Below, one piece after another: positions 10,701 to 22,700 of a DNA stretch of 64,000 nt. The notes beneath the pieces were generated by a model. The model worked only from the letters and a program-made list of their open reading frames with translations. It made no database searches and had not been told where the DNA came from. The DNA comes from Mactra quadrangularis (lineage: Eukaryota; Mollusca; Bivalvia; Venerida; Mactridae). Numbering within the stretch: position 1 is the first letter of the stretch; the number at the start of each line of letters is the position of its first letter. The stretch covers positions 26,201,329 through 26,265,328 of the forward strand of contig CM046311.1 in assembly GCA_025267735.1 (NCBI GenBank), written 5' to 3'. Both the position numbers and the translations under genes were made by a program.

Positions 10701-13700
10701 TTTTGTCTGAAAAGTTAAAGACTCAATCACTTACTGAAAAATTAATTAAAACGGAAAGTCTGGTGGAGTCTAAAGATAATGAACTTAAGAAAACTGAAGA
10801 TGCCTTGTCATTATCAGCTAAAAAGCTAACTAATGTAAAGCTGAACTTAAAGCGAACTGCTTCTCGTGAAATTTATGCTCACAAAAAATTACAAAAATTA
10901 GAAGATTCTGTCAATGAGAGGTGCTGTATTGATAAAACAGAACGTATTGAACAGTTGGAAACTTTATTGAAAGAAAAAGAAAGTACAATAAATGAACTCA
11001 CTGAAAGTGTTGATTATTTGAATGATATTTTGAATGATAATGTGGAAGATATTATGGTGTTTGATGAGCACAGTATAAGGTATTTGCCAAATATAAAACA
11101 GTGTGTTTACGAGTTATTGACACTTAATGTAAGTGCATCTAAAGTAGGCAGTGTTATAAAATCTGTACTAAAATTAGTTAATAAGAAACCCAATAAGGTT
11201 AGTGCTTAATATGAACTTGCAGCGCCTTTGTTTAGCCCATAGTCATATAGCTGAGGTGTTTAGCAAAGAAACTAATACATGTTTATTAACTGATGAAACT
11301 TCAAAGTTCGGGGAAAAGTATATGGGCTATGAAGCTTCAGACTCGGACGGTAATTTATGGGTTCTTGGGCTTCGTGATATTGAAACCAAGTCTGCCGAAG
11401 ACACATTGAGTACATTTCGAGAAATCTTGATGGACATTGAAGCAATTTCATCATCAAATTCTGTCTCCAATGATATACTGTGTCACATAACCTCTACCAT
11501 GTCAGATAGAGCAGCCACTGAAGTGAAATTTAATTCTATGTTACAAACTTATAGACAAGAAGTGCTACCTCTGTGTTATGCTAATTATGACACTTTTTCA
11601 GAAGAAGAGAAATTTCATCTTGGAAAGATGCACAATTTTTTTTGTGGACTTCACGCTTTAGTTAATTATGCAGAAGCCACTCAGAAGTCATTGAAGGAGA
11701 CTGAAAAACAGATGTTTGACAATGACACACCTATATTTGATGCTTCTTTCAAAAGTGATGAGCCTGGTGTATGTAGGTTAGTTCGTACAGCAACTAAGTG
11801 TTTTGGATCAGGCAGTGGAGGCGACGAAAAAAGTGGATGTCAGGGACAGTTCCGAGTATACGTAGGAAACTTTCTCAGTGACAAGAAATTGACTTCGGTA
11901 CCATTGAAAGCCTTTAAGGGTTCTAGGTTTAATGTTTTGTTTAGCAACGCAGCCTCTATCTTTTTCCTACATGAACAAATGATTTCTTTCTCGGAAAGTG
12001 TTGGTTGTTCAAACAAACTTCATAAAGCTGTATTGCATGACTTGAAAGTTACCGAGCACATTGCTGGTACTAAGGCTCTTGCTTTAGTGAGTAAGTTTAT
12101 TACTTGCCCATTGTGGTGTGTTCTAGAAGACAAACATGTATCATTATCTAATATGAATGAGAAGTACCTAGCAGTGGTGAATTTTCTGCAAAATGCCTCG
12201 GCTAATGTTGAACAGTTCATGTCTGGAAATCTTGTGTTGTTTGAAGACCATGTACAGAAAGATTGCATATACAACTCATTGATAGAGCCAAGGGATTATG
12301 ATGGTGTATGTCAAGTATTTGTTCAGGTTATTTTAGGAACCTTAGCTCAAATGTCACAGAAATTGTATAAAGAGCATCTTCCAGGCGGGGAGTTGGCGTC
12401 TGTGGATCCTGACCTCATAAAGGGAAATCCCAAAACCTCAGCATTTGCTGAAAGTGTCTTTGGACAATTAGACCAATTACTCAGGTCAAAACCGAACATT
12501 ACCACATTAGCAGCAGAATCATATATAATGTTTCTCAACAACAAAACCATGGACTGGTTAAATGCCAAGGAAGAAAAAGAAAAGAATGAGTTGATTGGAA
12601 GGGCATCAAAACAGATACGGAAGTACAGGTTGAACTACAAAGCAAGGTTAAATGAAATAAACAGGAAGAAGCTAGAGAAGATACAGGAGACAGTTAGACA
12701 AAAGGAAAAACAAGAACGTGAAAGAATAAAAAAGCAGACTGAGTATACCAACAATATAGTAATGCATGGTTTGTGGCAGAGTCAAAATGAGGTAGACAAT
12801 ATGTTATCATCATACAGTAATGACAGGGAGAAAATGGAAGCTTTAAGAGCACAATTAAAGTTCAGGAAAGAAGTTTTAAATCAAGTTCCAGATGATAAAA
12901 AGACATTTAATTTAACTAAATCAGTTCAAGGAAAAAAATCTAGAAAGACATTATCCTTAGAAGAGTTAACTGCTAATCTAAAGTCACTAGTCTGCCAAGC
13001 AATTGTGAAGGACAATGAAACTGAACGACACATCCTTGTGGGGAAAAGGGTCAAACATCGCTTTGAGGAGACGAAGAATGGACAAAAAACCTACAATTGG
13101 TACACAGGAAAGATAATATCACAGGTTTGGTACCTTAGCTTAGCTATGTATCATGTTTATAATTTGAACATTTCCATTGACTTTGACTTTCTTACATGCA
13201 TGCTGCCAGGGTTATGGACATTAATATTAGTACAAGTACTTATAGTTTAAATGTTGTAATTAATTGATAATCCTTACAGAATACTAACAATTAACAACCC
13301 TTATTCTAACATGGTAACTTCAAATTACTTATTTGCTTAATTTTAATTAATACTGTTTTGTATACTAATATAGAATTAGCATATATATTTTCAGTGCTTG
13401 TAGTATACATGTATGCTTATATTAGTAGGGTACTTTACCCTACTCTGAGTCTTAGTTTTAAATAATGAAAGTTACATTGTAAATAAATATTGTGTCTTGA
13501 AAATTTACATTCTTTTTGCAGGTGCCCAGTTTCCCTGACTGGTTTAATATTGTGTACGACGGAAATCCAGCTATATACACCTACCACAGGCTTGATTCTG
13601 ATGTGGACTCAAATGATCTTGTGATTCTTGTTTGAAGTAAATCATAAATACCACTGTAAGTAGTATCCTATTCACTAAGAAGTACTTGTTTTCAAACATT

Positions 13701-16700
13701 AATTCTAAAATGAGGATATGGTGGTTGTACATTTTGTCAAACGTTTTGTGTGCATGTACGTATTTTTCTTAAAATTTTACTTATAAATTTTTAGTAAAAT
13801 GGAAGTTGTTATTTGTTTTAGAATTCTTCTAATAGCATTACAAAATCAGCATTGGATTCCTTGTTTTATTACCTTTAATTTGATGTATTACAACCTATAT
13901 ATCTTAAAAAATACATGAAACCATATGTTTGGCAGAATTATCCCCCTTGCGCAAAAACTTTAAAGGACCATAACTCCGTTAAAAATTGGTATTTCTTAAT
14001 GAAGTAACTTGCAATGAATTTCTCTTGGAAAGACCTTTACATTGATATATAATAAGCTATACTTTTGTGAAATTAAAAAAATAGTCTGTTTTCACTACTA
14101 CAGTGCTTAAAACGTTTAGTTTTTGTATAGTGCGGACATATTGACCCCGACCTTACCTTTCACATTTGCATCTTATTATCAGATACACATATCCCGGCGA
14201 AAATCAATACCACGCCTAATCTACACTTCGGCTCGTTATGTATTTAAAATAAGCAGTCGATTTACATTGATTGTAAATAGCATCGGCGGGTACTTAGTAG
14301 GGTTGCATGGGGCTTGTAGAACCAATTTCGGTGGGTATAGGATGGGTGTCCCCTCGCTTAGGGGGGTTCGCGGGCCTCCCTCGGAAATCTTAAAAAAGAT
14401 GTATAAAACCGTGCATTCTGGTACATTTTTGGCCGTTTTTGTTGCACTCATAATAGCACAGATTAACTATTAACATGCATGGTCAATCCTGCATTTTTAT
14501 GTGTCTGTATTCCCTTGAAAATGGCTGCCATGGGCTTTGAAATTAGTATTTCTAACTGGATTTAGTGAAATTCACTTCAGGAAGTTATATCAATAATAAT
14601 TTTAACAAGGCATACAGCACAGTATTGCAATCAATAAAAACATCGTCCCAATGGTCCATGTTATATAGGGGCTTTGGAATTCAAAGGTTTTGAGGGTGTA
14701 ATGACGGCTATGGCTTACATTATAAGTTTAACAAGACATGTATAGAGTATATATGTGCATTCAAACGTGAAACTTGTTTTCTTACATTTGTAATTACAAA
14801 TTATAATAAAATGGGCGGGGGATGGCGGTTGTGGGGCTAAAACCTACAACTTTTGAATTGGTAGCTAGCCTCATCGTATAATATTCTGGTACGGCCTATG
14901 TGTAATAGAGACCCATTGTATACTTTAAATGTACTTTAAAATTAATCCCTGTGTTATAATTACATTCGAGCCTTGACGGTATAATCCGATTGTTTTCGAA
15001 CATTAATACTACCTTCATATTCAATGTAATGACTATTCTTGCATAAAGGTCAGGTCGGGGTCAACATGTACGCACTATAGATATAAGTAATTTCCTTCAA
15101 TAAACTTCTGTAATAGTTCTATTATGTACCGTGTTTAGAATATAACATAGGGAAGAAATAAATGATCTCACCTCACTGAAACAACGAGCAGAAATCCGTA
15201 TACAATGTAGGACAACTGAAATAAAGGAAACACTTGACTGTACACAAGTTATAACCGAACTTATTTGGTTTTTTATTTTGTTTAACATCATGTCAACACA
15301 AATTGTGGTCATTAAGGCGACCAGATCACCTAACATGCCTTTCCTGAACCTTTGCATATAACCAGTACTTTCACCTTCTTTTACACAAGTCGTTGTTAGT
15401 TACACATTTTTTTCAACAGACTTTACTAATGGGTGAAATCGACATTATTGTCTCATTGAATGGAAGGATATAAACATGTCGGGTGAAGCTAGAACAATGT
15501 ACATGTGGTTACATTTTCTGGACTCTAGATTCAAATGGAAGGATAAAAACATGTCGGGTGAGGCTAGAACAATGTACATGTGGTTACATTTTCTGGACTC
15601 TAGATTCAAATGGAAGGATATAAACATGTCGGGTGAAGCTAGAACAATGTACATGTGGTTACATTTTCTGGACTTTAGATTCAAATGGAAGGATATAAAC
15701 ATGTCGGGTGAGGCTAGAACAATGTACATGTGGTTACATTTTCTGGACTCTAGATTCAAATGGAAGGATATAAACATGTCGGGTGAGGCTAGAACAATGT
15801 ACATGTGGTTACATTTTCTGGACTCTAGATTCAAATGGAAGGATATAAACATGTCGGGTGAGGCTAGAACAATGTACATGTGGTTACATTTTCTGGACTC
15901 TAGATTCAAATGGAAGGATATAAACATGTCGGGTGAGGCTAGAACAATGTACATGTGGTTACATTTTCTGGACTCTAGATTCAAAATCCTTGACGTAGGC
16001 GACTGCGCCACGAACCCCGGTTATTAATTTATTATATCGTCTTTTCGATTCTGTACCTAAGAACTGATAGGGTCTACAATTACGATATATATATAAAAGT
16101 TAAAATATACTGCAACAAGCATAATACAAAAAAAACATCATCCAAATGGACGTTTCAATTCATATATTTCAATCCTACCGGTTTCATAATTATCAAGGGT
16201 ATATATCAATATGACGTAACGTCATTTTATGTTGTCTATAGCAACGTTGCGTACACATGTGTACGCATAAACAACAACGTCATTATATTGCGTTTAATTT
16301 AGGTTTAAATACATTGATAAAGTAACGTTCTTTCAACAACTTGGCTGAAACATCATTATGGTAAAATTTGTAAAATGGAAAAATTGAGAATTTAGGGAAC
16401 ACATTTGAACACTTATCTAAATGACTACTTAAAGGTATTTGTCTTGTTGATGGGTCTCTTATCTGTTGTTCATGCACTGTTCGTCTATTTCTAAGTTTAT
16501 CCCCAGTTTGTCCAATGTAAAATTCCTTACACCCATTGCATATTAAAACATATAAAACATTTTCAACTGTGCAATTCATTTTTTCTTTGACATGAAAATT
16601 TTTACCATTAATATATATATATATATACACACATATTTGAACAAATAAAGATCCTAAAATAAAAATATGAAATATTTTCAACTCACCATGTTGACTATCG

Positions 16701-19700
16701 TATGACAAAAGAAGTGAAGATTTAAATGTTTATAAGTTCACCTTATCTACAACAAGTAGGAGATGACCTTACATCTGATCGTGTTGAAATTGTGACATTG
16801 ACCATCACAAGTATCTAAACTAGTAACACTATATGTACTATACAGTGCTCTCCAAACATTCATAGATATAATGACATTTTGAGAAAAAGCAGATCATGCA
16901 TACTGCAAGTAAAGGCCCCGTTACACCAAACGAGTTCCCAGACCGTTCGATCCCGTCGTAAAAATATCGCGAAACTGGTTGTGAACGAGCTAGAACGTGC
17001 CGTTTAAGTCGGAAAATTTCAGCTATACGATCATGGTTCGTTCAGAACTAGTTCCCAAAACGAGCATTTCGTTTTTATCCCGTTTATAGTCAGTCTGTAT
17101 CTAGTTCAGATCGGGTAAAATTGCTCGTTCTCGTCACGAGACACCGTCTCCAACTAGTCCAAACCCGCTCGTGGTCAGTTTTAACCCGTTCATAACTAGT
17201 TTATAACTCTTCAAAGCTCCTTTACACTTGACCATCCCGTTTAAGACAGTTTAACTCGCTCTAGGTACGTTTTCATCTCGTTTTGAGTGCGTTCTAAACG
17301 TAATGATGTCACGTTCTGACCCGATTGCTGTAAAAATCCAAGAAGTTTCTACCCGTTTTCATTCTCGTTCCGCGCATCAAACTGTGAGGATACAATACGT
17401 CAAACATCACTGTGACCATCATGCCTCTAAAAAGGAGCAGAGTCAGACAGACGACGCGTGTTAAGACAATCGCTTTTAAAGCCACCAACATCTATCCACA
17501 TGAACTTATAATCTGCATCTACAGGAACCATTAGGACTATAGAATAAAATCCCTTGTAGTTATGATATAAGGCCCGTGTCTTAGGTGGCTGTCTGATGGC
17601 AATATGCTTCCCAACTAAAGCACCACATGCATGTTGAACATTCCATCGGTTCATGTCAATAAGTTTCCCGGCACCTTTGTCAATAGGGCAGGCGATGGCT
17701 TCATTCTTGAGCTCATTTACCAGTGCATCACAAACTTTTATCACCAGTAAGCTGATAGTGCTTCTGGCAACATGGAAATCATACTGAAGACTGCATGGCG
17801 TAGTTATCTCCTGTAGTCAGATAAGGCAGGGTAAATTAAGCTTTATTCCTGGTGCCAAAGCTTTTCTGTAGTTTGTGTCCTCGTTTAATATAGGTGCAAT
17901 AACGGGGTAATAAGTGCGAGAAGTTCGTCAAACATGGGTGGGGTGATTCGCAAAGAGTTGAAGAAGGGCTCCTGGTCATCCAGGCGGAGCTCCTCCATCA
18001 GCTGATGATAATGCCCCGCAGCCAGTCTTCTCTCCCAACAGGTCCTTGATCTTTTTCGTCTTCTTCTCTCCTCTTCTACCATGTAATGGTATTCTTGCTC
18101 CGCTTCAATCAAAGTCTATAAAGCCAACATTCAAAGCATTAACGACTTCAATGGTTCTAGGCTAAGAGCTTAGGCCCCATGATAACTTGGTGAGAAATGG
18201 TCTGTAAAATATACCAAACGTTGTCAGATCGTACTGTAGACGTTATGGACGTTTTATACGAACTGCATACGAACGCAATAAACTTACTAAAAGCGAACAG
18301 AACGTACCGAGAACCTACTGCAAACTGTGTGTAAACGTGTTGCAAACTGGTTCAGAACTTCATAATTAATTTTGTTGTTATGCAAACGGAATGACCGATT
18401 TTCAAACGGAACAGGTCGGTGTGTAAACGTTCTGCAAATTGAGGCCGATCAAACTACGACAAGGCACGTTCCGAGTACGATGCTAGTATGTCAATTCCGT
18501 TCGCATTACGTCCGTTCATTTCATTCGGAACACCTCGACCTTTCATGAATGAATAATCTCGGAAGGATTCGTGGGGGGTCTTCACTATATTTTTGTGATT
18601 TTACTACCTACGCGAGGCGAAGCACGTAACGGTTACACAAAATAGATATTGTAGTATACACACAGAATTTTGTCTAAACATATTTATTTGTTTTAAACTA
18701 AACTAAATATTGTTCATCGGTATCATTGAAATGTGTAATATCAAATTTGCGGACTAACAACGAAACTTCAGTCATCGCCTTAACGATCGTCTATTTGTTT
18801 ACTTCAACACCGGTTTTTCCAAAATTGCGCATAAATATGTCCGAGGTTATTCGTAGCGAATGGCCGTGGAGTTCCGAATGCCGTTCCATTGTCAGTACGT
18901 TGTCACTCAGTCTAATTGCAGAACGGGATGCCCGCAAATTTTTTTTGAGTCCACTCAAAGTTCTGAAATCCCATTCCCGTTCAACCCCGTTCAAGCTCGT
19001 TTATAACGTTCGTACACAGACCGTAGAAAGTTGCTTCTTCGTCCAGTCCGTTTGCACACAGTTGGGACTCGTTCGGTCCAATTTTTCTGAAGGGTATAAT
19101 ATAACTGTAATTAAAGTTTATCTGTGTTACATAGATTCATATACATATATGTTGATTAGCCAATTAATGTTGATTTGGGAATTTTCTCAGATGGCTTTTT
19201 GTTTCATTTTTTCATTGGAAAATATGGATCAGTTTATTCTAAAAAAGATTTTCTTTAAACCTTTGAAGAACACTGTAGGCACTATATGCTAATTTATTCT
19301 TGTTTATCTTATCTTTAAATATGTACTTAATACTCGCCTTTATGTTTCAGAACTAAAAAATGACTCGTTGGTTTTTGTTTTTCGACAAACATAGTTGTAT
19401 GACTTAAGAAAAAAAGGACACTTAATCAATAGTTTATATTAATATTATATTAATATCACAACAGCAAATACTTGTCTGCAAAGCGAGTTGTTTATGTTTG
19501 AAACCACATAGACAGCCATCATCGTTCTAAAACAGAACGTATAGTGTTTTGTCTGGAAACCATACTGACCGCCTATGTGTCAAATAGAACGTATAGTGTT
19601 TTGTCTGGAAACCATACCGGCCGCCTATGTGTCAAACAGAACGTTTAGTGTTTTGTCTGGAAACCATATCGGCCGCCTATGTGTCAAACAGAACGTATAG

Positions 19701-22700
19701 TGTTTTGTCTGGAAACCATACCGGCCGCCTATGTGTCAAACAGAACGTATAGTGTTTTGTCTGGAAACCATACCGGCCGCCTATGTGTCAAACAGAACGT
19801 ATAGTGTTTTGTCTGGAAACCATACCGGCCGCCTATGTGTCAAACAGAACGTATAGTGTTTTGTCTGGAAACCATACCGGCCGCCTATGTGTCAAACAGA
19901 ACGTATTGTGTTTTGTCTGGAAACCATACCGGCCGCCTATGTGTCAAACAGAACGTATAGTGTTTTGTCTGGAAACCATACCGGTCGCCTATGTGTCAAA
20001 CAGAACGTATAGTGTTTTGTCTGGAAACCATACTGACCGCCTATGTGTCAAATAGAACGTATAGTGTTTTGTCTGGAAACCATACCGGCCGCCTATGTGT
20101 CAAACAGAACGTATAGTGTTTTGTCTGGAAACCATACCGGCCGCCTATGTGTCAAACAGAACGTATTGTGTTTTGTCTGGAAACCATACCGGCCGCCTAT
20201 GTGTCAAACAGAACGTATAGTGTTTTGTCTGGAAACCATACCGGCCGCCTATGTGTCAAACAGAACGTATAGTGTTTTGTCTGGAAACCATACCGGCCGC
20301 CTATGTGTCAAACTAATGATTTCCTACATTTAACCAACCAAGTCTCCCATGGTTTGTCTTCAAAACCATAAGTCACGGTGTCTCAAAGAAGAATGTTTTA
20401 TTTTAAACCATGTTCAGTATAATAAATGTATATATAGGCGTGGAATAATAGACTTGATTCTGAGCAAGGGTTACAAAAACACCATAATTGCAGTGGTTCT
20501 AAAGAAGTTGTGTGGGTTTATTTCATTTTTTACACATGAACACAGGGAGCTGTTATACATACGAACATAGAATAAAGCCAATTTTTATTGTTATATTTTA
20601 GTTTATTTCATCTTATCTCTATACTACAATAAAGTTGAATATAGAACATGTTGTCTAACCTACTGTATCAGGTGTTTGTACTAATACTAACATACTTTTC
20701 ATCTGAAATATCAGAGAAAAAGGAAAAAGTCTGAGTTAAATTCATAATCTTTGCAATATTGAAAATTTACATTACATTGTCGATTGCTTGATTTTCAATG
20801 AGCAAATTAAATATGGTGTGCATTGTCATTGTGATCATAGACATACTTAAGATAGATCGATTACGCGATTAGTTTACTGCAGTCTTTACGTCCAACAGTT
20901 GTCCGTCATCTTTGAATGCAGTATTCAACGTTCTTTACAATGGACTAAGAAGGCAAGAAACCCAAGAAAGAATTTTCTATAAGTATGTCTATTATTGTGG
21001 CACATTTGAACACATTTCTGTTAACAATGACAGACACACAGACTGAGAGACTCACGGACGGACAGACAGACAAACAAACAATCAGACAGACAGACAGACA
21101 GACTAAACGACGGAGATACATAGTGATATTTTCCTCACTTTCATTTCACTATCCAAATTACAATGTACAATCTATTTGCAACTACTCATAACTTCTCCAT
21201 AATCCATAATTCTTGTACAAACCTTTATCACATTTAACCTCATATATTCAACATTGAAGATGGTACTGACAGGCGGACAGACATCCTGAATACTCATAAT
21301 GACTTCAATACATGTATTACCAATAGCACCAGAATAGGTTAGTAAAACTACAATGTAGCGTGTGTTCTTATATTATGTATGACTTTAAATATCGTCTGCC
21401 ATGTATAATTGTACTGTTTTCTTCTTATTGTGATTTAATTCTTTTTCATGTTTAATCTGTTTTATGTATTAAATGTTTTGTTTCTAAGACATTTAATTCT
21501 AAATGCAAATTTCACAAACAAACTGGAATTATAACATGTAATATTTATACCTTACCTTAGTTGTTTCTAGGACTGAAAGTTTGTGGTCACCTGGTAATAA
21601 AATATATATAATTAAGTTCTACATGTTCAAAATACATCGAAGCCTGAGAAAACTGAAGTCCCTGGAATTTAAGCGACAAAACAAAATATTTTTCTGTGTT
21701 GTTTTTGCATTCGCAAGTTCAAATCAGGATCGAAAATCATCAAAAAATCTACGAATTCTGTATTTCTCAGGAGCCGGATTTTTTCAGGTTAGGTCCACTC
21801 GAAATATTCTATATGACAAAGAATTGTGTTCTTTAAGTTGTCTGACAAACGTGCCATGAATCTATTTGTTATTACACAAATTGTGTAATTAAGTTCTACC
21901 TTATTAATGTGCTTCAATATCAACATTTTAGAAATATTCATGTCATGGTGGTCGGTCAATAAACCAACTGGTCTGTTCTCTATCCAGTAAAAAACTTACA
22001 TTTCGAAAGAAGCTAGCAAATTCCTCATTTGTGTTTTGACGAATATCAATCTGATTAAAACCCGATCTACAATTTTACCGCTCGCATACTCGCTAATGTA
22101 GATCTGGCCTTTTCCAAACGAAGGTCACGTTCAGGTGACCTTTTCTCATAATAATATTCATGACGAAATTGTTATGATACGTAACTTGTTTACATCGTCT
22201 ACGTCACGAAATTTGAAATGAGCCGCCCAATCGCAGCCTGTGAATATTACCGCGGTTAAATTAACAAGCAAAACTTGGTCTAAAAATAGAAATTACGAAA
22301 TCAAAATGTGATTAATAGCGTTTTCGTCTAGATGAAAGCTACGCATTGATTGGTCGACACAAAGTTCATCTCGACGTGACCTCAAAGGGAAAAAGTACAG
22401 ATCCAGTACGACCGTGGTCTACTGGATATGTGTTTACGCAGATTAGACGAATATAAGGGTATAAATTGTGAAGACTTGAACCCTAATCCTCAGGTTAGAG
22501 CTCGAGCGTTCTACTGATGGTCTAGCGGTTGTTACCTCACCATGTTTATCACACTAGTTAACCATTCTAAACCGTACACAATATGAGTGTGTAGTACATA
22601 TATCAGAAGGTTTGGGAGATGCTGGATGGTTGAATTCCCGGAGACCTGGCCTAGCCAGAGGCACAGAAATCAATCATCCAATATTTTATTATCCTATATC

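Larger units (their letters stand above)
16100..16640 (-). mobile_element. Penelope-like element 3' end
   Basis: This segment covers the GIY-YIG reading frame (16283-16640) and the downstream 3' region to about 16100, which contains ATATACCCTTGATAATTATG and AAACCGGTAGGATTG, as seen in Penelope-type 3' regions (recollection). No reverse transcriptase part remains, so the copy is 5'-truncated. Confidence 0.6.

Noticed and set aside
15445..16027. 183- and 188-codon ORFs on both strands with 25-residue repeats
   Set aside because: They arise only because the 75-bp minisatellite has a period divisible by three and no stop; no domain, splice or promoter support.
19783..20333. Two roughly 90-codon Cys-containing repeat ORFs
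   Set aside because: Products of the 52-bp array; the frame rotates every unit and both ORFs are shifted views of the same repeat.
20895..20920. ATGACGGACAACTG after AAAG on the minus strand as the missing EF-hand exon
   Set aside because: The loop would have Lys at position 12 and no following Phe, and the end phase is wrong.
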